The notes beneath the pieces were generated by a model, which searched no databases, was not told the DNA's origin, and saw only the letters and a list, made by a program, of their open reading frames with translations. A stretch of 64,000 nucleotides of DNA from Mesorhizobium plurifarium (lineage in GTDB: Bacteria > Pseudomonadota > Alphaproteobacteria > Rhizobiales > Rhizobiaceae), in contig CCNB01000007.1 of assembly GCA_000824785.1 (NCBI GenBank), forward strand, positions 408,021 through 472,020, written 5' to 3'. The first letter of the stretch is position 1, and the number at the start of each line of letters is the position of its first letter. Positions 41,765 through 49,566 of this stretch are shown in pieces. Both the position numbers and the translations under genes were made by a program.

Positions 41765-42703
41765 TCAGATCTTCTGCTTCACGCCGTCCTTCGAGGGCAT
41801 CAGGTCGACGCCGTTGAGCTTACCGATATGGGTGGCGAGCATCGGCACATACTGCTCGGCAGGGCCGGTGGCAAAGGCCGTCGCGAAGGAATTCTTGGTC
41901 GCGTTGCCGAGCGGGTTGGCAATGCCGGCGGCGCCCGCCATCGATTCCAGATAGGTAAGGTCCTTGAAGGCATTTGCGATGCTGAACTTGTGCGCGTCGC
42001 GGTCGCCCTCCAGCGTCCAGCGCATGAAGGTCTGGTAGAAGCCGCAATCCATGCGGCCGTTGCGGATGACGCTGTCGAAGCGCTGCGGCGAGATGCCGAC
42101 CTTCTGCGCCAGCGCCAGAGCCTCCGAATAGATCGCCGCATAGCCCAGCGAGACGAAGTTGTTGAGCAGCTTCATGCGATGGCCGTCGCCGGTGTCGCCG
42201 ATATGGACGATGCGGCCGGCCCATGTCTCGATCGCCGGCTTCAACCTGGCGAACACCGCGTCCGGCGCGCCGACCATGGCGTCGAGCGTGCCTTCCCAAG
42301 CCTCCTTGGGCGTGCGGCTGAGCGGGGCATCGACATAGTCGACGCCGAGCGTCTTGAGCTCGGCGGCCAGCGCCACGGTCGAGACCGGATCGGAGGTCGA
42401 GCAATCGACGACGACCGAACCTTGCTTCAGGCCCTCCTTCAGCCCGCCGGGGCCGCGGATGATCGCCTCCACCTCACGCGAGCCGGTGACACAGATGAAG
42501 ACGATGTCGGATGCCGCCGCCACCTCCCTGGACGTGGCCGCTTCCCTGGCGCCGCGGCCCAGAAGGTCTTCTGCGGGCTTGCGGTTCTTGCGGCCGAGGA
42601 AGGTGAGCGGATAGCCCTTGTCGACGATGTTCTTGGCGATGCCGTGCCCCATCAGGCCCAGGCCGATGAAACCGATTTTTTCGCGGGCAGCGGTGGTGCT
42701 CAT
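41765..42703 (-). CDS. Beta-hydroxyacid dehydrogenase (3-hydroxyisobutyrate dehydrogenase family)
   Basis: A 312-residue NAD(P)-dependent dehydrogenase. The Rossmann motif IGFIGLGLMGHGIA (about 10-23) and the catalytic-Lys segment GDGHRMKLLNNF are typical of the family, which includes tartronate semialdehyde reductase. ATG 42703 follows AGGGAAGAG. The same frame stays open for another 600 codons upstream but overlaps two plus-strand genes and has no coding character. It is divergent from the epimerase gene at 42854. The enzyme probably acts on an acid derived from the sugar imported nearby. Confidence 0.85.
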   Translation of the reverse strand: MSTTAAREKIGFIGLGLMGHGIAKNIVDKGYPLTFLGRKNRKPAEDLLGRGAREAATSREVAAASDIVFICVTGSREVEAIIRGPGGLKEGLKQGSVVVDCSTSDPVSTVALAAELKTLGVDYVDAPLSRTPKEAWEGTLDAMVGAPDAVFARLKPAIETWAGRIVHIGDTGDGHRMKLLNNFVSLGYAAIYSEALALAQKVGISPQRFDSVIRNGRMDCGFYQTFMRWTLEGDRDAHKFSIANAFKDLTYLESMAGAAGIANPLGNATKNSFATAFATGPAEQYVPMLATHIGKLNGVDLMPSKDGVKQKI

Positions 42704-42853
42704 GTCGTCTCTTCCCTGTCTTTCATGGTGATGGGCGCGCCCGCGCGGCGGGCGATTGTCGAGAAGGTTTCCGCGGATCGCGGGTGGCGGGCGATTGCGG
42801 AATGCCATATTGTCTGACAATACACATAATTCCCGAGCCTTGTGGAGAGTAAA

Positions 42854-43750
42854 ATGACGAAGCGGATCATGTTCACCGGCGGCAGCGGCAAGGCCGGCCG
42901 GCATGTCGTTCAGTATCTGGTCGAACATGGCTGTCAGGTGCTCAACATCGACACCAAGCCGCTCGACAATCCGAAGGTGCGCACTCTGATCACCGACATC
43001 ACCGACAGCGGGCAGGTGTTCAATGCGCTGTCGAGCTATATGGGCCTGCACGAGTTCGACCCGTCGCTGCGGGCGCAGCCGGTCGACGCCGTGGTGCATT
43101 TCGCGGCGATCCCGCGCATCATGATCACGCCGGACAACGAGGTGTTCCGCATCAACGCGATGGGCACCTACAACGTCGTCGAGGCGGCGGTGAAGCTCGG
43201 CATACGCAAGGTGATCATCGCTTCCAGCGAGACCACCTACGGCCTTGTCTTCGCCAACGAGCCGCGTGATCCGACGCATTTTCCGCTCGACGAGGACTAT
43301 GATGTCGACCCGATGGACTCTTACGCGCTGTCGAAGATCGTCAACGAGAAGACGGCGCGGGCCTTCGCGCTGCGCAGCGGCGCCGACATCTACGCGCTGC
43401 GCATCGGCAACGTCATCGAGCCGCACGAATATTCGCTGTTCCCGAAATGGTTCGCCGATCCCGGCTTCCGCAAGCGAATCGCGTGGAGCTACGTCGACGC
43501 GCGCGATCTCGGCCAGATCACCTTGCGGGCCATCGAGAAGGATGGCCTGGGCTATCAGGTGTTCAACGCGGCCAATGACGATACCTCGTCCGACCTGCCG
43601 ACGGCGGAGCTGTTGCAGCGCTTTTATCCGGACGTGCCGGTCAAGGCCGAGCTTGGCGAATATGAGACGCTGCTGTCGAACCGCAAGGCGCGCGAGGTGC
43701 TCGGCTTCCGGCCCGAGCATAGCTGGCGCAAATACGTCAAATCGGCCTGA
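42854..43750 (+). CDS. NAD-dependent epimerase/dehydratase (extended SDR)
   Basis: A 298-residue SDR-fold enzyme. Cofactor motif TGGSGKAG (about 8-15), catalytic Ser in IIASSETTYG and Tyr/Lys in DSYALSKIVNE are all present. ATG 42854 is preceded by GGAGAG; a GTG at 42842 is less likely. Uronate dehydrogenases and sugar epimerases share this pattern. With the divergent hydroxyacid dehydrogenase and GntR gene it suggests an oxidative sugar or uronate route. Confidence 0.83.
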   Translation: MTKRIMFTGGSGKAGRHVVQYLVEHGCQVLNIDTKPLDNPKVRTLITDITDSGQVFNALSSYMGLHEFDPSLRAQPVDAVVHFAAIPRIMITPDNEVFRINAMGTYNVVEAAVKLGIRKVIIASSETTYGLVFANEPRDPTHFPLDEDYDVDPMDSYALSKIVNEKTARAFALRSGADIYALRIGNVIEPHEYSLFPKWFADPGFRKRIAWSYVDARDLGQITLRAIEKDGLGYQVFNAANDDTSSDLPTAELLQRFYPDVPVKAELGEYETLLSNRKAREVLGFRPEHSWRKYVKSA

Positions 43751-43852
43751 GGCAACGCCCAAATGCCGGTTGAGCTGTGCACATCTGCGCAGGTTGCGGC
43801 AAAGCGGGCCTGCCGTGCTTGACAGGCTCTGAAAACCGGATTTTCTGGACCT

Positions 43853-44629
43853 ATGCGGGACGCGAAGCCGAACAACGAAAAAAAGCCGACGAAGACGACG
43901 GCCGCGGAGCGTCCAGCCGGCTTCCGCCGGGCCGACGCGCCACGCATCCCGGGCGCCAGCGTGCACACGTCTCTGGCCAGCGAAATCGGGCTTCGCATCG
44001 TGCGCGGCGACTATCCGCCGGGCACCATCCTGCCCAATGAAGCAAAATGGTCGGAGACCTTCGACGTCAGCCGCTCCGCGGTGCGCGAGGCGATCAAGAT
44101 GCTGATGGCCAAGAGCCTTCTGGCGTCGCGGCCGAAAATCGGCAGCTGGGTCGAACCGAAGGAACGCTGGAATCTGCTCGACCGCGACGTGCTGTCCTGG
44201 TACGCGACGTCGCCGGACCGCGAGGTTTTCCTCAGGACTGTGCAGGAGTTCCGCCACATCATCGAGCCGGAGGCGACAGCCTTCGCGGCGATGCGGCGCA
44301 CCGACGAGCAGATGGCCGAAATCAGCCAGGCCTGCCGCGAGATGGGGGAAGCGATCAACCTGCAGGAGCGCACCCGCGCCGACACGCGCTTCCATCTCGC
44401 CATCCTCAGGGCCTCGGGCAACGACTTGCTGGTGCCGCTCGGCGTGCTGATCGAATCCGCCTTCGACCATCTCTTCACCTACACGACCCGCGAGCTCGAC
44501 AATCTGCAGCATGCCCAGAAGCTGCATGAGGCGATCGAGAGGAATATCCGCCTGCAAAGGCCGGATGCGGCGCGCAGCGCTGTCCGCAAGCTGCTCGCCA
44601 ATACGGACGACGTGATCCAGTCGCGTTAA
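43853..44629 (+). CDS. GntR-family regulator, FadR/FCD subfamily
   Basis: A 258-residue regulator with an N-terminal winged helix (SEIGLRIVRGDYPPGTILPNEAKWSETFDVSRSAVREAIKML) after a basic, disordered 35-residue leader. The C-terminal FCD helical domain carries metal- or ligand-binding His/Asp residues (RHIIEPEA, DTRFHLAIL). It follows the epimerase gene by about 100 bases and is the obvious regulator of the FrcBCA-like importer and the two oxidoreductases. Confidence 0.86.
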   Translation: MRDAKPNNEKKPTKTTAAERPAGFRRADAPRIPGASVHTSLASEIGLRIVRGDYPPGTILPNEAKWSETFDVSRSAVREAIKMLMAKSLLASRPKIGSWVEPKERWNLLDRDVLSWYATSPDREVFLRTVQEFRHIIEPEATAFAAMRRTDEQMAEISQACREMGEAINLQERTRADTRFHLAILRASGNDLLVPLGVLIESAFDHLFTYTTRELDNLQHAQKLHEAIERNIRLQRPDAARSAVRKLLANTDDVIQSR

Positions 44630-44955
44630 GGCCTTCTACCGGGCCAGTTGTCCAGCACAGAAACTTTGCCCGCCGCAGACCCGAGGATCCATGCCGCGAC
44701 TTCGACACGCGGCAAGGGGGCAGAATTCTGCGCCGCTTGCATACTTCGGTCCAGGTAATGGCATGGATTCCAGGGTCTGCGCGCGTCGCTTCGCTCCTTG
44801 CTTCGCCCTGGAATGACGAGGTTCAGGAGCCTTCACGTCATCGCCAGCGTTTGCGCTGACTACCCCAAACGGACGTTGATAGCCTTGCCCGACAAGCCTG
44901 CGATCTTTCCAGATCCCTGTGTTGAGGAACTGGTGCCAGCCGGTTTCAGCAACCC
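44630..44955. repeat. Intergenic region with palindromic repeat
   Basis: A gap between the GntR gene and DUF3175. ATTCCAGGG (44767-44775) and CCCTGGAAT (44806-44814) flank a GC-rich loop, a hairpin type widely dispersed in rhizobial genomes. It could terminate transcription from either side. No other gene or signal is visible in these 326 bases. Confidence 0.6.
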
Positions 44956-45243
44956 TCAATCCTGCTTCTTGCGGCCGAAGGCGACGCGCAGCTCGTCCTT
45001 CGCCTTCTCCAGCACTTTTCTGCGCTCTTCGGGCAAGTTCCTGCCGGCGCGGTTGATGTAGAAATTCAACATCGACATAGCGGATTGGAACGGCTCGGCC
45101 TTGCGACGATCGCTGTGCTCGGCCGAGCGCTTGAGCGAGGCGGCGATCTTCTTGGCGTCGTCGGATTCGAAGACGTGCTCCTCGAGATCCAGCGCATCGC
45201 TGTGCTCGGTCACGTCGGCCGACCATTTCTTTTTGGCGGTCAT
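44956..45243 (-). CDS. DUF3175 family small protein
   Basis: A 95-residue basic, charged protein matching DUF3175 (opening MTAKKKWSADVTEHSDALDLEE; C-terminal Lys/Arg-rich helix ending FGRKKQD). No membrane segment or known catalytic motif. The function of the family is unknown to me. The gene stands alone between the GntR gene and a divergent MFS transporter gene. Confidence 0.82.
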   Translation of the reverse strand: MTAKKKWSADVTEHSDALDLEEHVFESDDAKKIAASLKRSAEHSDRRKAEPFQSAMSMLNFYINRAGRNLPEERRKVLEKAKDELRVAFGRKKQD

Positions 45244-45398
45244 GGCAAAACTCCTTCCTCAAGGCAAAACTCCAGGAGGAGAGACGGGTTCCAGGCTCTG
45301 GAGTCACCGAATTGTGCGTCCTGGCGCTGCTCGGCTCGGCAAATGCGCCGATAGTGGAGGCCGAACCGCCGACTTCGAGAACAGCGGACAGGAACGCC

Positions 45399-46625
45399 TT
45401 GACGACGATCTCCAGCAATGCAGCGCTCCCAGGCATAGACAGTAGCTATGCCTGGACGAGGTTGGCCGTTTCCGTATTGTTGGCGACCATAGGGGGCGTC
45501 GGCATGTGGGCGGTGGTCGTCGTCCTGCCGGCGGTCCAGGCCGAGTTCGGCATCGATCGCGCCGCGGCCTCGATGCCTTACACCGCGACGATGGTCGGCT
45601 TCGCGGCCGGCAATGTGCTGGTCGGGCGCGCCATCGATCGTGTCGGCTACTGGATTCCGGCGCTTGTTTCCTCGACGGCGCTGGCTGCCGGCTTCCTGCT
45701 GGCGTCGCTCTCCGGTTCGATCCTGCAATTCACGCTCGCTCAAGGCTTGCTGATCGGGTTGGGGACATCGGCGATTTTCGGACCGCTGATCGCCGACATC
45801 TCGCACTGGTTCAATCGTCGGCGCGGCGTTGCGGTGGCTGCGGCTGCGTCCGGCAGCTATCTCGCCGGAACGGTCTGGCCGGCGATCATACCGCCGCTGA
45901 TGAGGGCGGAGGGCTGGCGCTTCACCTATCTGGCGATCGGCATCGCGTGCCTGGTGACGATGGTGCCGCTGGTCCTGATGCTGCGCCGTCGCGCTCCAGT
46001 GGTTGTGGCAGGCTCGCCAGGCACGCGCCCGGTCCAGCCGATTGCATTGTCGCCGGCGGCACTTCAGATGCTGCTGGTGGTAGCCGGCCTGGGCTGCTGC
46101 GTAGCGATGTCGATGCCGCAGGTGCATATCGTCGCCTATTGCATGGACCTCGGCTACGGCGTTGCGCACGGCGCCGACATGCTTTCGATCATGATGGCCG
46201 CCGGCGTCGTCAGCCGTCTCGCTTCCGGCTTCGTCGCCGATCGGATCGGCGGGGTGAAGACCTTGCTGATCGGTTCGGTGCTGCAATGCCTGTCGCTGTT
46301 CTTTTACATTCCCTTCGACGGGCTCGCCTCGCTGTACGCCGTCTCGCTGGTGTTTGGCCTGTCGCAAGGCGGCATCGTGCCTTGCTATGCGATCATCGTG
46401 CGGGAATACATGCCCGCCAAAGAGGCCGGCCAACGCGTGGGCATCGTCATCATGGCGACCATTTTCGGCATGGCTATCGGTGGCTGGATGTCGGGTTGGA
46501 TCTACGACCTCACTGGTTCCTATTCGGCCGCGTTCCTGAACGGGATTGCCTGGAACCTGCTCAACATCCTGGTGATGGTTCTGGTGTTCTGGAAGGCAAG
46601 GCGCAGCGGCGTCGCCGTGGCCTGA
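45399..46625 (+). CDS. MFS transporter
   Basis: Twelve-helix major facilitator of about 408 residues resembling monocarboxylate/oxalate-type transporters. GRAIDRVGYWIP (loop 2-3) and ADRIGGVKTLLIG (loop 8-9) are the expected signature loops. The start is unclear because there is no ATG before the first helix. TTG 45399 with AGGAA just upstream is chosen, but GTG 45354 or TTG 45312 are possible. It has no obvious partner genes. Substrate unknown, most likely a small organic acid. Confidence 0.75.
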   Translation: MTTISSNAALPGIDSSYAWTRLAVSVLLATIGGVGMWAVVVVLPAVQAEFGIDRAAASMPYTATMVGFAAGNVLVGRAIDRVGYWIPALVSSTALAAGFLLASLSGSILQFTLAQGLLIGLGTSAIFGPLIADISHWFNRRRGVAVAAAASGSYLAGTVWPAIIPPLMRAEGWRFTYLAIGIACLVTMVPLVLMLRRRAPVVVAGSPGTRPVQPIALSPAALQMLLVVAGLGCCVAMSMPQVHIVAYCMDLGYGVAHGADMLSIMMAAGVVSRLASGFVADRIGGVKTLLIGSVLQCLSLFFYIPFDGLASLYAVSLVFGLSQGGIVPCYAIIVREYMPAKEAGQRVGIVIMATIFGMAIGGWMSGWIYDLTGSYSAAFLNGIAWNLLNILVMVLVFWKARRSGVAVA

Positions 46626-46699
46626 CGAGCTCGCGCCGGCGCTTTTCCAGGAAGACGCTTCGGCTTGACAACAAATCGCGGCTGCGCGACGCCAAGGCT

Positions 46700-46797
46700 A
46701 AAGCGCGTCGCGATCTTTCAGATTCGCTCTCTGCGCTTTAGGCTCTTGATTCTGCGCATGTCTTTGTCCCGAAACCGGTTCGGGAGACATGCTTTGA
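46700..46797. repeat. Palindromic dispersed repeat (family B, copy 1)
   Basis: Contains the segments AAAGCGCGTCGCGATCTTTC, CGCTTTAGG, GCATGTCTTTGTCCCGAAAC and CGGGAGACATGC, i.e. a terminal hairpin built on CATGTCT/AGACATG. A second copy in inverted orientation begins at the stop codon of the following LacI gene, so that gene is bracketed by the pair. Shorter relatives lie at 54812-54880 and 57873-57923. Confidence 0.75.
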
Positions 46798-46888
46798 TGA
46801 ACGCGGTACAGGCCTGCGGGATGGCGACACCAGGGTCAATGGCATTGCAGGCGCGCAGCGGGCGGGGTTTGCCGCGCGAGGCTCGCCC

Positions 46889-47917
46889 TTGAGCAAGCCG
46901 CGCTCCCGTCGCGGCGGCGGCCGTCCGACCATCGCCGATGTGGCGCGCAAGGCCGGTGTCGGCGCCATCACCGTGTCGCGCGCGCTGCGCGAGCCCGGGC
47001 GGGTGTCGGAGGATCTTCGACGGCAGATACAGGCCGCGGTGGACGAGCTTGGCTACGTGCCCGACCCGAACGCCCGCGCGCTTGCCTCGGCGCGCGCCGA
47101 GGTGTTCGGCGTGCTGGTGCCCTCGCTCACCAACAACGTCTTCGCCGAGGTGGTGCGCGGCATCTATGACAGTCTTTCCGACAGTCCGTTCCGCATCCAG
47201 ATCGGCAACACCCATTATTCGGGCCTCGAGGAAGAGCGGCTGTTGCAGGTCTTCGGATCGCAACGCCCGGCGGCGCTGATCGTGGCCGGCATCGACCAGA
47301 CGCCCAGCGCACGGCGACTGCTGGAGAACGCCGGCTGTCCGGTGGTGCAGGTGATGGAGACCGGGCCGGACCCGGTCGACATGATGGTCGGCTTCTCGCA
47401 TCTCAATGGCGGCAGGACGGCCGCCGAGCACCTCCTTGAAGCCGGATACCGCAAGATCGGCTTCATCGGCGCCAGGATGGATCCGCGCTCGCAGCGGCGC
47501 CTTGCCGGCTACCGCGCTGCCATGGAAGCCGCCGGCTTGTTCGATCCGCGCCTGATCACCACGACGCCGGTGCCGTCAAGCGTGAGCCTCGGACGCGAGC
47601 TGTTCCGCGACGCGCTGGCCAAAATGCCGACGCTCGACGGCGTGTTCTGCAACAACGACGATATCGCGCTCGGCGTCCTGTTCGAATGCCATCGCGCATC
47701 GCTCGACGTGCCGAAGCAGATCGGCATTGTCGGCTTCAATGATCTCGACATGATGCAGGTGTCGTTTCCTTCGATCACCAGCGTGCGTACGCATCGGTAT
47801 GAAATCGGCACGCGCGCCGTCGCCATGGCGCTGGCGGCGATCGCCGGGAACCGGCCGGACCAGCGGATCATCGACCTCGGTACCGAGCTCATTCGGCGCG
47901 AGAGCACCGCGCGTTGA
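46889..47917 (+). CDS. LacI-family transcriptional regulator (GntR-gluconate type)
   Basis: A 342-residue regulator: HTH PTIADVARKAGVGAITVSRALREPGRVSE (about 13-41) and a C-terminal sugar-sensor domain (FGVLVPSLTNNVFAEV; GIVGFNDLDMMQVSFPSITSVR). TTG 46889 is the start, with GAGG upstream; no ATG is available before the HTH. It lies upstream of, and codirectional with, the importer-gluconokinase operon, and a perfect LacI-type palindrome follows at 48114. Gluconate or a related sugar acid is the likely effector, judging from gluconokinase. It is flanked by inverted repeats. Confidence 0.85.
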   Translation: MSKPRSRRGGGRPTIADVARKAGVGAITVSRALREPGRVSEDLRRQIQAAVDELGYVPDPNARALASARAEVFGVLVPSLTNNVFAEVVRGIYDSLSDSPFRIQIGNTHYSGLEEERLLQVFGSQRPAALIVAGIDQTPSARRLLENAGCPVVQVMETGPDPVDMMVGFSHLNGGRTAAEHLLEAGYRKIGFIGARMDPRSQRRLAGYRAAMEAAGLFDPRLITTTPVPSSVSLGRELFRDALAKMPTLDGVFCNNDDIALGVLFECHRASLDVPKQIGIVGFNDLDMMQVSFPSITSVRTHRYEIGTRAVAMALAAIAGNRPDQRIIDLGTELIRRESTAR

Positions 47918-48013
47918 AGCATGTCTCCCGAAAGTGGAAACCGGTTTCGGGACAAAGACACGCGTAAAGATCAAAACCTAAAGCGCATGGAGCGAAAGAT
48001 CGCGACGCGCTTC
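47915..48013. repeat. Palindromic dispersed repeat (family B, copy 2, inverted)
   Basis: Starts at the LacI gene's TGA: GCATGTCTCCCGAAAGTGG, AACCGGTTTCGGGACAAAGA, CCTAAAGCGCATGG and GAAAGATCGCGACGCGCTTC. Read on the minus strand this is the copy-1 element at 46700-46797 with minor differences. It may serve as the regulator gene's transcription terminator. Confidence 0.75.
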
Positions 48014-48113
48014 AGGGCTGCGGCGGAAGCGCCGGGCCAACCGCTGCGCACGGTTGCTTGAAGCGCTCTGAAGAACACGGAAAAATGACGAAGGCGGCGC
48101 TTTACAGCCTTGG

Positions 48114-48129
48114 ATGGTAGCGCTACCAT
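48114..48129. promoter_or_regulatory. LacI/GntR-type operator
   Basis: ATGGTAGCGCTACCAT is a perfect 16-base palindrome with the central GC of LacI-family operators. It lies 196 bases past the stop of the LacI-type gene and 237 bases before the binding-protein ATG. Control of the importer-gluconokinase operon by the adjacent LacI protein is the simplest reading. Confidence 0.7.
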
Positions 48130-48165
48130 TTGTCTGTAAAATCAACATCCAGCAAAGGTCAGGTC

Positions 48166-48215
48166 TGTTTATTATACATAAGTAACAGCTCATGCTTGTT
48201 TATTATGTATAATAT
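48166..48215 (+). promoter_or_regulatory. A+T-rich double box and promoter upstream of importer operon
   Basis: Two nearly identical boxes, TGTTTATTATACATAA and TGTTTATTATGTATAA, are spaced 31 bases apart (about three helical turns). The inner ten bases, TTATACATAA (48172-48181) and TTATGTATAA (48203-48212), are also perfect inverted copies of each other. A consensus -10, TATAAT, sits at 48208-48213 inside the second box. Such low G+C is exceptional in this window. Confidence 0.55.
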
Positions 48216-48365
48216 GATAGTTTTCTGAATGCCCCGGAGGGCGAGGGGAGAGGAGAAAGCAGGGCGACTCACGTCGCCCGGCAAGTGCTTCGGTTGGGCA
48301 GGAGGGTGCCGCCGACAGCATCAGCACTTCACAGTTCAGCTGATCACCATTTGGGAGGAATACCG

Positions 48366-49493
48366 ATGATCAAGTCACTCGTTGGCGGCGTCGTTGCCGC
48401 CACTGCATTCGTCATGCTCCATTCGGCCGCAATGGCCGCCGGACCGGAAGTCGTCTCCGGTCCCGCCGCGCAGCCGGATTGCTTCGCGCCGTGGTCGGCG
48501 GACACCAAATTCTTCAAATATCCCAAGAAGGAAGGTCCGTTCCGCATCGCCTTCTCGAACGGCTATATCGCCAACACCTGGCGCATCCAGATGGTGCAGA
48601 CGGCAAAGGCCTATGCGGCGCAGCCGGACGTGAAGGCCAAGATCAAGGAATTCAAGGTGGTCTCGACCGGCGAGGACGTGCCGGCGCAGATCTCGGCGAT
48701 CAACAACTTCATCGATTCCGGCTATGACGCGATCGTCACCGACGCGCAGAACCCGACCGCCTTCGGCCCGGTCATCAAGCGCGCCAAGGAAGCCGGCATC
48801 GTGCTGGTCGCCTTCGACAACATCCTCGACACTAAGGACGCCATCAACGTCAATGTCGACCAGAAGGGTCTCGGCGAGTTGTGGGCCAAGTGGCTGGTCG
48901 AGAAGGTGCCGAACGGCGGCAAGATCCTCGAAGTGCGCGGCGTCGCCGGCACCTCAGTCGACACCGACCGCCACAACGGCATCCATGAGGTGCTGGATGC
49001 TTCCGGCAAGAAGTGGGACGTCACCGAAGTGGCCGGCAAATGGGATGACGGGGTGGCGCAGAAAGTGACCGCCGACGCCATTGCGACCAACGGCCCGTTC
49101 GACGGCATCACCGGCCAGGGCGGCGACACCGGCATCGTGCAGGCGATGATCGACGCCAAGCATCCTTTCGTGCCGTTCGGCGGCGAGACCGAGAACGGCT
49201 TCCGCAAATTCTGCGCCCAGCATTCGGCCGATGGGCTGAAATGCACTTCGGCCGGCTCCGGCCCGGCGCAGGTCGCGGTGGCCATCAAGACCGCGATCGC
49301 GGCGCTGGAAGGCGAGGTGGTGCCGCAGGAAGTGAAACTGCCGCTGGCGATCGCCTCGGATCCGGACATGAAGGAAGGGACCGACTACTTCCCGAAGGAA
49401 TCCGACAACTTCTTCGTCGGCAATTCCTTCCCGACCTGCGGCATCAATTTCAGCGCGCAGGAAATCATGGGCCAGACCAAGGCGGACCAGTAA
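48366..49493 (+). CDS. CUT2-type sugar ABC transporter substrate-binding protein
   Basis: A 375-residue periplasmic binding protein with a Sec signal (cleavage near AAMAAG). Binding-protein lobes show FRIAFSNGYIANTWRIQM and DGITGQGGDTGIVQAM. ATG 48366 after GGGAGGAA is preferred; upstream codons of the open frame have no coding character. It heads the operon of ATPase, two permeases and gluconokinase under the LacI-type operator. A sugar, aldonate or pentose-like ligand is possible. Confidence 0.86.
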   Translation: MIKSLVGGVVAATAFVMLHSAAMAAGPEVVSGPAAQPDCFAPWSADTKFFKYPKKEGPFRIAFSNGYIANTWRIQMVQTAKAYAAQPDVKAKIKEFKVVSTGEDVPAQISAINNFIDSGYDAIVTDAQNPTAFGPVIKRAKEAGIVLVAFDNILDTKDAINVNVDQKGLGELWAKWLVEKVPNGGKILEVRGVAGTSVDTDRHNGIHEVLDASGKKWDVTEVAGKWDDGVAQKVTADAIATNGPFDGITGQGGDTGIVQAMIDAKHPFVPFGGETENGFRKFCAQHSADGLKCTSAGSGPAQVAVAIKTAIAALEGEVVPQEVKLPLAIASDPDMKEGTDYFPKESDNFFVGNSFPTCGINFSAQEIMGQTKADQ

Positions 49494-49512
49494 GCTTCCA
49501 AATCGATGGCTT

Positions 49513-49537
49513 GGCGCCGCGGATCAGCCGCGGCGCC
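49513..49537 (+). terminator. Hairpin between binding-protein and ATPase genes
   Basis: GGCGCCGCGG (49513-49522) and CCGCGGCGCC (49528-49537) form a ten-base-pair stem with a five-base loop, 20 bases after the binding-protein stop. The following TTCGTGC is only weakly T-rich, so partial attenuation is likely. Confidence 0.5.
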
Positions 49538-49566
49538 GCTTCGTGCAGATATTACCTGGAGGCTCA

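Noticed and set aside
41765..44557. A 930-codon open frame on the minus strand
   Set aside because: Only the first-named 312 residues (from ATG 42703) resemble a protein family. The upstream 600 codons lie antisense to the clear epimerase and GntR genes and have Arg/His/Asp-rich composition typical of G+C-driven shadows.
46700..48013. Composite transposon carrying a regulator
   Set aside because: The flanking elements are about 98-base dispersed palindromes without transposase genes; mobility cannot be claimed from this sequence alone.
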